From Streptomyces sp. NBC_00878 (GTDB lineage: Bacteria; Actinomycetota; Actinomycetes; Streptomycetales; Streptomycetaceae), in contig NZ_JAPEOK010000001.1 in the NCBI RefSeq assembly GCF_026341515.1, positions 8,804,001 to 8,868,000 of the forward strand: a stretch of 64,000 nt of DNA. The letters run 5' to 3'. Shown here piece by piece: positions 1 through 8,783 of the stretch. Position numbers and translations under genes: made by a program. The notes below the pieces were generated by a model, which saw only the letters and a program-made list of their open reading frames with translations, made no database searches and was not told the DNA's origin. Position 1 is the stretch's first letter. The number at the start of each line of letters is the position of its first letter.

Positions 1-266
1 CGACTGCGATCCGGGTGAACGTCGGCGAGCTCGTGCTCGACGGATTCCAGGTGGATCCAGACCGGGTGTCCGAGGCGTTCGAGCGCGAGCTGAGCCGCCT
101 GGTCCGCGAGCATGGTGTGCCGCTGGCCGCGGACGGCGCGGTGAGTGTGGACGCGCTGTCCGGGCTGCCGCCGCTGCCCGTCGGGCTGTCCGCGCGACGG
201 CTCGGCCAGGAGTTGGCGCGCGCGGTGCACGCGGGGCTCTCCGGCCGTGGGGAGGTGACGCCGTGA
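1..266 (+). CDS. Small eCIS-associated protein, 5' end outside window
   Basis: The reading frame is open from the first bases (T-A-I-R-V-N-V-G-E-L-V-L-D-G-F), so the gene starts left of the window. A GTG at 15 is only an internal possibility. The visible 88 or so residues are acidic and helical, with no catalytic motif that I recognise. Its TGA at 264-266 overlaps the GTG start of the DUF4157 gene (GTGA), which implies translational coupling. Small proteins of this kind commonly precede DUF4157 genes in actinobacterial eCIS clusters; a structural or chaperone role is only inferred. Confidence 0.6.
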   Translation, partial: TAIRVNVGELVLDGFQVDPDRVSEAFERELSRLVREHGVPLAADGAVSVDALSGLPPLPVGLSARRLGQELARAVHAGLSGRGEVTP

Positions 267-3200
267 GCGGCAACTCCCAGACCCAGGACGGTCGTTCGGA
301 ACAGGCTGCCGAACAGCGTCGCCGCAAGCGCAAGGAGCGCGCCGCCAAGGCCCGTACACCCGAGCCGAAGGACGTCGTCAGCGGCGCCGGACAGCCTCTC
401 GACGTCGGCGTACGCAGGGAGTTGGAGGAGCAGCTCGGTCACGACCTCAGCCGCGTACGGCTGCACACCGGGCGGGACGCCGGACAGTTGACCGAGTTGC
501 TGGGCGCGGACGCGGTCGCGGTCGGCCAGGACATCTTCTTCCGTGAGGGCGCCTACCGTCCCGGTACGGCGGATGGCCAACGCCTGCTTGCCCACGAGCT
601 GTTGCACACCGTGCAGAACCCGGACGGCCTCGGCGCGTTGCGCGCCGGGCGCGACCTGGGTGCGGTGAGCCTGCCGCAGCAGGCCATCGAGCGCGAGGCG
701 GAGTCGGCCGCCCAGGACCTCGCCCAAGACCTCGTACGTCCTGCCGCCGCGCAGGAAGCCGTTCCGCGGGAAGCCGCTTCCCGGGTGGAGGAGGGCCAGG
801 CCACGCCCGGCTGGCTGCGGTACGCCACTGTCGACGCCGACCGGAACCGGCTGGAGCAGATCGACCCCGCCACTCTCGTCGACCGGCTGACGAACTCGGT
901 CGTGCGCTCGCTGCGCGGCGACCCGGAGGACCGCTCGAAGCGCACGCGCAGGCAACTCGCGCGGCTGCCGGAGGAGTTGCTGGACGGTGTCCTCGACCGT
1001 CTGGAGGACCGGTTGCTCGGCTCCGAGCACGACCGGGTGCTCGACCTGGTCGAGGAGATCGAGGCCGACGGGGATCTTCCGGAGGAGACGGACTCGTACG
1101 ACGCCCCGGCCGTCGAGCCGGACGCGGTCGAGGAACTGCGGGTCGAGCGGGAGAGCGAGCAGCGCTCCGCGGACGAGGAGCAGGTCCGCGAACAGCGGCC
1201 CGCCCCGGCGCCCGTTCCGGAGAAGGACCAGGCCGAGCAGGAGACCGTTCCCGGCAGCACCCCGCAGAACGGCGGCACCGCGCACGACGGCACGACGCCG
1301 CAGGGTGCGGGTGCGCCGCGCGACCGGCAGGGGGAGCAGCCGCCCGTCGGGGACGCGGAGCAGCGGCCGGGCACCGAAGCCGGGGGCGGTAGTGAGGCTT
1401 CGCCTTCCGGGGTGCGGCAGCCGGAGAACTCGGCGGCGCAGCAGTCGTCCCCGCCCCAGGGCGAGAAGGCCACGGGTGCGGCGGCGGCCGCTCAGCAGGC
1501 GGACGGCGGCAAGCAGGCGCAGGGCGGTGCGAAGGCGCAGGGCAGTGAGAAGGCTGGCGGGGAGCAGGACAAGAAAGCCGCCGCGAAGGAGGAGAGCGGT
1601 AAGGAAGGCACCGACCAGCAGGGGACGCCGACCGCCTCCAAGGAGGAGTCCGCCGCCAAGAACCGTCCGGGCGCGGCCGAGCAGTTCGTCGCGGGCCAGC
1701 AGCTGAAGAAGGAGGACAAGGGCGGTTCGGAGAAGCCCTCGGGTTCGCCCGGGGCGGCGGGCCAGGACACCCAGCTGCCGGGAAGGGCGAGCAGGCTCGA
1801 CGGCGTACGCAACCAGGATCTCGAAGGCCCCGAGGACAAGACCGACGAGGACCCGTTCGGCGCCGGCGGCGAGTCGGAGGTCGAGGTCGGGGGCGAGGAG
1901 AAGAGCGCCTGGGACGTCAAGCTTCAGCCGGACGACTTCCTGCCGGAGCAGGACCTCGATGTGTCCGGGATCCCCACCGCGGACAACTTCGCCCCGTCCT
2001 CCGCCAACTCCGCCCAAGCGCCGTCGTTCCCCGCGCCCCCGGTGACCAAGGCCGACAAGGTGCAGGCGGAGCGGGAGGTGGAGGACGCGGAGGACGAGGC
2101 GGCCGAGACCGAACCTGACGAGGACAGCACCGACGCGTCCGCCGAGTCCGAGCCGTCGGTGGAGACGGAGGGCGGACCGGGCGATGACCGGTTCGGCGGA
2201 CCCGATGCCGAACGGGCCTCGGAGTCCCGGCCGGGCCGGACGTCGAAGGACCCCAAGAGCGGCGACGACCCGAAGGCCGGGCCGGTCGTGGCGCAGACGA
2301 CGGTGCAGGAGGCGCTCGGCAAGACCGAGGGTGGCAAGGCCGAGACCGGCGGCGCGGCCAAGGAGCCTGCCGCAAAGGAGGAGAAGGGCACTCCCGCCGC
2401 GGGCGACAAGGCGGGGGCGGCGCAGGAGAAGGGCTCTCAGCAGGCGGTCGCCGGCAAGGCCGCGGCGCCGGAGACCGCCGGCAAGGGGGAGCAGCCCAAG
2501 GGCGCGGGTGCGTCGGGCGGGGCGGGCCAGAGCGCGCCTGCGGACAGGACCGAGCCGACGGACCACGCGAAGACACCGTCGCCGTCGCGCGACTCGCACG
2601 TCACCGGCGGGTCCAATGCCGACAGGCCGGGCAGCTCGACCAGTGGCGTGCAGAGCGGTGCCTCGTCCGACACTGACCGCCCGTCCCAGGAAGAGGCCCC
2701 GCGCTCGCAGGCTCCGGAGTCCAACGAGTCCGCACCCGCGCCGAAGGCGGCCGAGGCTCCGGCGCCGGAGCGCACGTCCGCTGCGAAGGAGGAGCGGGCG
2801 CCCGAGGCCGCAGCCTCCAAGGCGGCTCCCGCACCGAAGGCACCGCGCGGCGGGGGCGGCGGAGGCAGGGTCGGCAAGCCCTCGGCCAAGGGCAAGGGCA
2901 AGAAGGACTCGGGCCCTGCCCCGAACCTCTCCCAGGTCTCCCCGGAAGCGGGCCTGAGCACGGCCGCAAAGCTCAAGCCGCACAAGGCACTTCAGGCCAT
3001 GGGCGGGGTCGGCGGCGCCGTGGACCGCACGGTCGGCGACGAGCACAAGCAACTCGCCTCCGCGCCCCCTTCGATGGAGCGGCCGGCCGGGGCACCCCAG
3101 ACTCTGGAGGGCAAGCCGAAGGCCGACGCCCCGGCGCAGTACTCGCAGGACCCGGCGAAGAAATCCGATGCGCCGGAGCAGGAGAAGGCCGAGGCCAAGG

Positions 3201-6200
3201 GCGAGAAGAAGCCCGAGGGCCAGATCGAGGCGGAGAAGGCGGAAGAGCCCGGCGGCTGGGACACCTTCATGATGGGCCTGGGCTTCGTCGGCGGCAAACT
3301 CGTGAACGGGGTCGCGAGCCTTTTCGGCGCCGACGAACCCGTGGTGGACCCGCAGGAACTGGCCGCGAAGTTCGCCGGGCTGCCGACCAAGGACGACGCC
3401 CTCAAGGAGGCCCAGGCGGGCAACGCGCCGGGCGTGGAGATGAAGGGCGCCGCCGAGAGCAAGGCGGGCGAGCAGGGGCAGGCGGTCGACGCCTTGGGCC
3501 AGGAGACCGTCGCGACGGGGCGCGACGACGCCGGGCGCCCGATGGGCGAGAACCAGGTCTACCCCGACGCGCCCAAGGAGCAGTTGCAGGGGAAGGTTCC
3601 CGGCCAAGAGGGCGGTAAGGGCGGCGGTGGGCCCGGCGGTGGCGCGTCGACCGGTGCCGTGCCCGCGGAGGCGGCCTCGGAGGTGGCGGAACACGACCGC
3701 GGCCCGCAGGTCCAGGCGGCGTTCAGCCAGGGCCAGAAGGGCGTGTCCGAGAGCCGCCAGACCAAGGACAGGGACTTCCGCGACTCCCAGCAGAAGCACA
3801 AGCGGCAGGTCGACGGCGAGGTCGGGAAGAACACCGCGACGCAGACGGGCGAGCGAGCGAAGGCCGAGGCCGAGGTCGGCGGGCAGCGCACCGACTGGCG
3901 CAAGGAGCAGGACGAGGAACTCAAGAAGCTCGGCACCAAGAAGACGGACCGGCACGACAAGGTCCGCAAGGACGTCAAGGAGCGGGAAGACAAGACCGAC
4001 GACGACGTCACGAAGGAGAAGACCGACAGCGACAAGAAGATCCAGGACAAGGCCACCCAGGCGGAGTCGGACGCCAAGAACAAGACCGACACCGCCGCCG
4101 AGGACTCGGGCAACTGGATCTCCAAGGCCTTCGACTGGATCAAGCAGAAGGTCATCGAGATCAAGAACGCGATCGTCCGGATCATCCGGGCGGCTCGTGA
4201 TGCGGTCGTCAACTTCATCAAGAACTTCAAGGAGAACGTCGAACGCTGGATCAACGAGGCCCGCAAGTTCATTGTCGACGCGGTCAAGAATCTGATCAAC
4301 GACCTGATCGAGTTCGCCAAGGCGATGGTGAAGGCCATCGTCGAACTGGCCAACCGCATCCGGAAGTTCATCACTGACCTGATCGCCGCGGCGATCGCGT
4401 TCGTCACGAAACTCGCGGCACGCCTGAAGCAGATCATCACCGATCTGCTCAACGCCATCGCGAAGGTGCTCAGCGACATCCTGAACATCCTCAAGAAGAT
4501 GCTCATGGACGTCATCAAGGCCGTCGTGGACGCGGTCAAAACGGTCCTGGAGTACGCCTCCAAACTCCTGGGCGCGCTCGGCGAGTTCATGATGATCGCC
4601 GTCGACTTCCTCTCCGACCCGGGCGGCTGGCTGGGCGGCGCGAAGAACTCGGCGGTGGACGGCGCGAAGAACCACTTGTTCCGTGAGGTCCAAGCAGCCG
4701 TCAAACAGTGGTTCCAGTCGAAGATCGAGGAGATCATCGGCGTCCCGAAGGCGATCCTCGACAAGCTGATCAAGGGCGGCTTCACCCTTGAGAAGATCCT
4801 GAAGGAGACCTGGGACGCGGTCGTTCCTATGCTCCCCTTCATCATCGGCGAGATCGTCATCACGAAGGTCATCGCGAAGCTGATCCCCGGCCCGGGCTGG
4901 GTGATGGCGGTCATCGACGCGGTCCGCACGGCGATCGGAGCCCTCAGCGAGATCCTGCGTGCGATGGGCGCGGTCATCACCTGGCTGAAGGCGGTCCGCC
5001 AGGGCGGCGCGGGCATCCTGTTCGCGAAGGCGGTGGCGGCCGGCATCGTCGCGCTCCTCGAACTTGCCTACGAGGCGCTGTTGAGCGGCATCGGCAAGTA
5101 CGTGGCCAAGGTCGGCCGCCGCCTCAAGGGCGTGGCCATGAACCTGGGCAAGGAGAAGCCGGGCACGGGCGGCGGCAAGTCACCGGCGGGCCAGGGCTCC
5201 GACGACAGGGGTGGCGACAGGAAGGGCCAGGCGCCGCAGCCGGGCGCTGGGGCCAAGCCGTCTTCCGGCACACCGGCCACGCGCCCGACGGCCACGAGTC
5301 CGAGGCCCGGCGGCACGCCAGACCCGAAGAGGCCCACGCCCTCGGCCCCGAAGAGGCCCACGACGTCCGGTCCGGCGAAGGACGGCACCAAGGACGGCAC
5401 CAAGGACGGCTCCGGCACGCCGAAGGCCCCGGCCGACGGCAGGAAGCCAACGGGCAACGACACGAACGGCCGCCCGAAGGACAAGGAAGACGACAAGCCG
5501 GACACCCGCCCGACCTCGTCCCAGAAGCCCAAGCCACAACCGACCCCCCAACCGAAGCCGAAGCCCGAACCGGATACGCGCCCTCGCGCGAAGGGCGACG
5601 CCCCGGGCAAGCCCAAGGAGGGCGCGGACTCCAAGCCCAAGGCCGAGGACAAAACGCCGGACAAGCCCAAGGACCAGGACCCCAACAGGCCAAAGGGTGA
5701 CGGAAAGGACCCGGCCGGCAAGCCGAAGAAGGACGGCAAGCCGAAGACGGACGGCAAGGACGTTCCTGGCAAGCCGAAGAGCGGCAAGGACACGCCCGGC
5801 AAACCCCGTCCCAGGCCGGGAATCAAGGGCCCCGGTGGGCGCGGTCCGGACAAGAGCGGCCCGGGCAGGCCCAAGTCCAGGCAGGACAAGGACAAGCAGA
5901 AGAAGGACGAGGACTCGAAGGAGTCGAAGGACGCGCGTCTCGCGAAGATCGTCGCCCGCTTGCGCCCGCGCATCGACCGCATGACGGCCAAGGGCGTGAA
6001 GCAGTTCCCCTTCAAGGCGGCACTGACCGCTTGGAAATCCTGGTATCGGTTGACCGATCTCCGGGCCGATCCGTCGAGTCACTTCTCGGTGATCGCGACT
6101 CTCAACCCCACGGCATCCGTAACCCAGGCAACACGTGCAAAACTGCAGGCGCTGCTCGACCAGGACCCGGAAAGGCAGAAGCGCCTGGAGCATGCCCTGG

Positions 6201-7045
6201 GTATTCGGGATTTCGAGGACTGGATCCTCTTCAAGGGGGATGAGACAGAGCAGCAGTTCATCAGCAAAATGCGGATCATGCTCCAGCGGTTGGACGAATC
6301 GGAGCAGCGGAACCTCAACGACAAGGTGCTCCAGCGAATACGAGCCGCAGAGCGGGACGTGCAGAACGGTCTGCACGAAGAAGACGGCAGCGAAATCACC
6401 GAAGGTGCACGCCCGAGGCGGAACGAGACCGACGAGAATCAGCAGTACGAAGAGGAGACGCCGAAACCGCCTACGAAGGAGTACAGCAACGCCTACAGCA
6501 AAGTCCGCGACAACGCATCGTTCCAGGAGCAGAAGGCTCGTCGGCGTGCCGGGCAACCGGGAGCCGATCCGGATCCCACCCTCACGCGGAGGGATGCCAC
6601 GATCAGGCGGTTGTCGACCTACGACAGGATAGGGTTCACCCGTAAAGCCTTGGCCATCAAGCGAGCCAGTCGTGATAACCGTGCTTATATGCAGCCCGCG
6701 TCTCCGCGATATGACAGCATTCGATTTACTGGAACGCCTCAAGAGCATGAGGAAGCACGCGACGACGCCCGCCGGATCGGCGATCTGACAAGGGACTTCA
6801 AGACGCTCGTCAGAACCCGGGCGACTCGTGACCTCGCCGACAAGGATTTCAAGAAGAATGTTGAGGCGCGGCTCAAGGAAATGGATGTCGACCATGTGAT
6901 CGACCTGCAGTTGGGAGGAATCGACACCTACAAGAACTTCTATCTTCTCGATTCGCACACCAATCAGGATATGGGGTCGAAACTTTACCTAGAGGTGAAG
7001 GACTCCCCGAATGGAAGCCTCATCAACATATCCGTGGAGTGGTAG
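263..7045 (+). CDS. DUF4157 (eCIS core) giant protein with C-terminal HNH-like nuclease toxin
   Basis: This is a 2260-residue protein with five zones. Residues about 46-120 form a DUF4157 domain, the eCIS-associated metallopeptidase-like domain, with the motif H111-E-L-L-H115 and the usual GHDLSRVRLHT segment. Residues about 250-1280 are low-complexity Ala/Gly/Glu/Lys/Pro sequence. Residues about 1280-1640 are amphipathic and hydrophobic helices, resembling a tape measure or membrane-active linker. Residues about 1640-1890 are a second Lys/Pro/Gly linker. The last 370 residues are a compact domain ending in DHVIDLQLGG (about residue 2210) followed by spaced N, LLD and N...G residues, typical of HNH-type nucleases in polymorphic toxins. 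The start is the GTG at 263. The next gene overlaps the stop and looks like an immunity gene. DUF4157 proteins are known cargo candidates of eCIS; loading and nuclease activity here are inferred. Confidence 0.85.
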   Translation: MSGNSQTQDGRSEQAAEQRRRKRKERAAKARTPEPKDVVSGAGQPLDVGVRRELEEQLGHDLSRVRLHTGRDAGQLTELLGADAVAVGQDIFFREGAYRPGTADGQRLLAHELLHTVQNPDGLGALRAGRDLGAVSLPQQAIEREAESAAQDLAQDLVRPAAAQEAVPREAASRVEEGQATPGWLRYATVDADRNRLEQIDPATLVDRLTNSVVRSLRGDPEDRSKRTRRQLARLPEELLDGVLDRLEDRLLGSEHDRVLDLVEEIEADGDLPEETDSYDAPAVEPDAVEELRVERESEQRSADEEQVREQRPAPAPVPEKDQAEQETVPGSTPQNGGTAHDGTTPQGAGAPRDRQGEQPPVGDAEQRPGTEAGGGSEASPSGVRQPENSAAQQSSPPQGEKATGAAAAAQQADGGKQAQGGAKAQGSEKAGGEQDKKAAAKEESGKEGTDQQGTPTASKEESAAKNRPGAAEQFVAGQQLKKEDKGGSEKPSGSPGAAGQDTQLPGRASRLDGVRNQDLEGPEDKTDEDPFGAGGESEVEVGGEEKSAWDVKLQPDDFLPEQDLDVSGIPTADNFAPSSANSAQAPSFPAPPVTKADKVQAEREVEDAEDEAAETEPDEDSTDASAESEPSVETEGGPGDDRFGGPDAERASESRPGRTSKDPKSGDDPKAGPVVAQTTVQEALGKTEGGKAETGGAAKEPAAKEEKGTPAAGDKAGAAQEKGSQQAVAGKAAAPETAGKGEQPKGAGASGGAGQSAPADRTEPTDHAKTPSPSRDSHVTGGSNADRPGSSTSGVQSGASSDTDRPSQEEAPRSQAPESNESAPAPKAAEAPAPERTSAAKEERAPEAAASKAAPAPKAPRGGGGGGRVGKPSAKGKGKKDSGPAPNLSQVSPEAGLSTAAKLKPHKALQAMGGVGGAVDRTVGDEHKQLASAPPSMERPAGAPQTLEGKPKADAPAQYSQDPAKKSDAPEQEKAEAKGEKKPEGQIEAEKAEEPGGWDTFMMGLGFVGGKLVNGVASLFGADEPVVDPQELAAKFAGLPTKDDALKEAQAGNAPGVEMKGAAESKAGEQGQAVDALGQETVATGRDDAGRPMGENQVYPDAPKEQLQGKVPGQEGGKGGGGPGGGASTGAVPAEAASEVAEHDRGPQVQAAFSQGQKGVSESRQTKDRDFRDSQQKHKRQVDGEVGKNTATQTGERAKAEAEVGGQRTDWRKEQDEELKKLGTKKTDRHDKVRKDVKEREDKTDDDVTKEKTDSDKKIQDKATQAESDAKNKTDTAAEDSGNWISKAFDWIKQKVIEIKNAIVRIIRAARDAVVNFIKNFKENVERWINEARKFIVDAVKNLINDLIEFAKAMVKAIVELANRIRKFITDLIAAAIAFVTKLAARLKQIITDLLNAIAKVLSDILNILKKMLMDVIKAVVDAVKTVLEYASKLLGALGEFMMIAVDFLSDPGGWLGGAKNSAVDGAKNHLFREVQAAVKQWFQSKIEEIIGVPKAILDKLIKGGFTLEKILKETWDAVVPMLPFIIGEIVITKVIAKLIPGPGWVMAVIDAVRTAIGALSEILRAMGAVITWLKAVRQGGAGILFAKAVAAGIVALLELAYEALLSGIGKYVAKVGRRLKGVAMNLGKEKPGTGGGKSPAGQGSDDRGGDRKGQAPQPGAGAKPSSGTPATRPTATSPRPGGTPDPKRPTPSAPKRPTTSGPAKDGTKDGTKDGSGTPKAPADGRKPTGNDTNGRPKDKEDDKPDTRPTSSQKPKPQPTPQPKPKPEPDTRPRAKGDAPGKPKEGADSKPKAEDKTPDKPKDQDPNRPKGDGKDPAGKPKKDGKPKTDGKDVPGKPKSGKDTPGKPRPRPGIKGPGGRGPDKSGPGRPKSRQDKDKQKKDEDSKESKDARLAKIVARLRPRIDRMTAKGVKQFPFKAALTAWKSWYRLTDLRADPSSHFSVIATLNPTASVTQATRAKLQALLDQDPERQKRLEHALGIRDFEDWILFKGDETEQQFISKMRIMLQRLDESEQRNLNDKVLQRIRAAERDVQNGLHEEDGSEITEGARPRRNETDENQQYEEETPKPPTKEYSNAYSKVRDNASFQEQKARRRAGQPGADPDPTLTRRDATIRRLSTYDRIGFTRKALAIKRASRDNRAYMQPASPRYDSIRFTGTPQEHEEARDDARRIGDLTRDFKTLVRTRATRDLADKDFKKNVEARLKEMDVDHVIDLQLGGIDTYKNFYLLDSHTNQDMGSKLYLEVKDSPNGSLINISVEW

Positions 7046-7626
7046 ATGAAGCACTCCGCGTCGAAATGAACGGAAAAGAATTGGCTACACATGAAGACTT
7101 GGTCCGGCTCTACGGAAGGGAGAACGTCTACACCGCGACTCCCGAGGACGCCGACAGGTTTGGGCTTTCCCCTGCCGATTCTGATTTCCTTGTGCACGTC
7201 GGGCTGCCGCGTCATGCTCCTCCGTTCTTCACCACTCAAGTCGAAGGTGGGCCGGATTTCCTGGAGGTAATCGACTTCACAACGTCCGAAGGAGAGCAGA
7301 GGGAACTCGTTGTCGGTGGGCCTCCCGGAGACCCTGAGATGCGATTCTCGCTCGATGTGAACGAGGGTTTTATCACGCTGGCCGTTCTGCGTGGCGACGA
7401 CTCGCACGGTGAGATCGTGAACAATTCCCTTGGTGACTTCATTGAATTCATCTATCGCATCGATGAGCACGCGAGGCGTGTGGCCGGCGATCCATCGGTG
7501 AGGGAGGAATCGCTCCAGGAGTTGTCGGCTCACCTCAGGAGTATCGATCAGTTCTCCTTCGAGAGGGCTGACGACTGGTGGGCTGTGGCCCTCCACCTCT
7601 TGGCGGGTGGTGGCATCGACATCTGA
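7039..7626 (+). CDS. SUKH-4-like immunity protein for the upstream nuclease
   Basis: This 195-residue soluble acidic protein starts at a GTG overlapping the toxin stop by 7 bp; an ATG at 7066 is an alternative start. The segment GEIVNNSLGDFIEFIYRI, followed near the C-terminus by an Asp-Asp-Trp-Trp pair and a final hydrophobic stretch, is the pattern I associate with SUKH-4 (SMI1/KNR4 superfamily) immunity proteins. Members of that superfamily bind and neutralise polymorphic nuclease toxins. Position directly after the HNH-ended DUF4157 gene supports a toxin-immunity pair. G+C content is visibly lower than in the flanking structural genes, as is common for exchangeable toxin-immunity cassettes. 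It could also be a chaperone; no biochemical evidence is visible. Confidence 0.65.
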   Translation: MVDEALRVEMNGKELATHEDLVRLYGRENVYTATPEDADRFGLSPADSDFLVHVGLPRHAPPFFTTQVEGGPDFLEVIDFTTSEGEQRELVVGGPPGDPEMRFSLDVNEGFITLAVLRGDDSHGEIVNNSLGDFIEFIYRIDEHARRVAGDPSVREESLQELSAHLRSIDQFSFERADDWWAVALHLLAGGGIDI

Positions 7627-7661
7627 AGGTCAGTACCAGAGCCCCGAGCAAGGAGAGGTGA

Positions 7662-8363
7662 ATGACCCGCTACGCCGACATCCCCAAGCCCATCCGCTCC
7701 GGCATAGTCGTCGTCGATCCCGACCGTGGCACGCCGCAGCGCATCATCGTGCTCCAGTTCAACCCGGACACCCTCGAACGCAGCCTCAGTCCCCAATCCG
7801 CGGGAGGCAGTGGCGACTCCGGCGGAGGCGGCAGTGGGACCGGAGACCGTAACGAGGCGCTCCGGCTCAAGGGCCCCGCCCAGGAGACCTGGAAGTTCAC
7901 CGCCGAAATCGACGCGACCGACCAGTTCGAGGTTGCCGCGCCCGACGGCATTCACCCGCAACTCGCCACGCTGGAAATGCTCGTGCAGCCCACGACCCAG
8001 CAGATACGGGACGCCTCGCGGCTCTCGCAGAAGGGGACCATCGAGATCAGCCCGATCGAGATGCCGTTGACGCTGTTCACGTGGGGCAGCAAGCGCGTCA
8101 TGCCCGTACGGCTGACCGAGCTGTCCATCAACGAGTCCGCCTTCGACGTCAACCTCAACCCGATCCGGGCCTCCCTCGGCATCGGCCTGAAGGTGCTCAC
8201 CGTGAGCGACCTCCCCGCCGGACACCGAGGCGCCGACCTCTACATGGCCCACCTCGCGCAGAAGGAACGTCTCGCGGCAGCCGCCCGCCGCGGCAGCCTC
8301 GGCGGACTCGGCCTCACCGGCGGGGACATCGGCGGCACGGCAACACTGAGCGGAAGGGGCTGA
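7662..8363 (+). CDS. Contractile injection system tube-adaptor protein (Afp7/Pvc7 N-domain type)
   Basis: This 233-residue protein has an N-terminal block reading IIVLQFNPDTLERSL, then KGPAQETWKFTAEIDATD, and a later LFTWGSKRVMPVRLTELSI. These are the hallmarks of the CIS tube/LysM-adaptor family (Afp7, Pvc7, T4 gp53-like). Such proteins cap the inner tube at the baseplate. A glycine/serine insert (about residues 48-62) interrupts the first half. Unlike Afp7 there is no LysM at the C-terminus; the LysM sits in the next, separate gene. A strong AAGGAGAGG ribosome-binding site precedes the ATG. It belongs to the eCIS operon. Confidence 0.8.
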   Translation: MTRYADIPKPIRSGIVVVDPDRGTPQRIIVLQFNPDTLERSLSPQSAGGSGDSGGGGSGTGDRNEALRLKGPAQETWKFTAEIDATDQFEVAAPDGIHPQLATLEMLVQPTTQQIRDASRLSQKGTIEISPIEMPLTLFTWGSKRVMPVRLTELSINESAFDVNLNPIRASLGIGLKVLTVSDLPAGHRGADLYMAHLAQKERLAAAARRGSLGGLGLTGGDIGGTATLSGRG

Positions 8364-8372
8364 GCAGCGGTC

Positions 8373-8783
8373 ATGGCCGACATCGAGCCTTACGAGAACG
8401 CCCTGGACGCGATCCCGGGCGCCCACCCCTACCCCCGCACCAGCCGCTACCACGACGCCGAGATCGGGATCCACCGACAGCCCGACGGCACCGAAGTCCG
8501 GTACACCAAGCGCCGGTTGCTCCCACCCCTCCCCGAGAGCGGGATCGGAAGCGGGACCGGGACCGGGATCGGGGACGAAACCCAGAGCCATACCGTCAGC
8601 AGCGGCGAGCGGCCCGACCTCCTTGGGCAGCGCTACTTCGGTGACCCCGCCCAGTGGTGGCAGATCGCCGACGCCAACCCCGTACTCGACCCACGGGAGT
8701 TGACCGACGAGGCGGGCAACGTCATCGAGGTGCCCCTCGCCGGCGGCTTCCCGCGGGCGGACCGGGGAGACCGGCGTGTCTGA
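8373..8783 (+). CDS. LysM-type tail/baseplate adaptor (phage gpX-like)
   Basis: This 136-residue protein ends in HTVSSGERPDLLGQRYFGDP, then a WWQIADAN motif and a short beta strand EVPLAGG. That is the LysM-like fold of phage P2 tail protein X and of the C-terminus of Afp7. A repetitive Gly-Ile/Thr-Gly linker (residues about 56-68) joins it to a short N-terminal part. Its stop overlaps the GTG of the hub gene by 8 bp. It probably clips the tube adaptor to the baseplate, complementing the LysM-less upstream gene. The split of one Afp7-like protein into two genes is inferred from order and content. Confidence 0.7.
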   Translation: MADIEPYENALDAIPGAHPYPRTSRYHDAEIGIHRQPDGTEVRYTKRRLLPPLPESGIGSGTGTGIGDETQSHTVSSGERPDLLGQRYFGDPAQWWQIADANPVLDPRELTDEAGNVIEVPLAGGFPRADRGDRRV

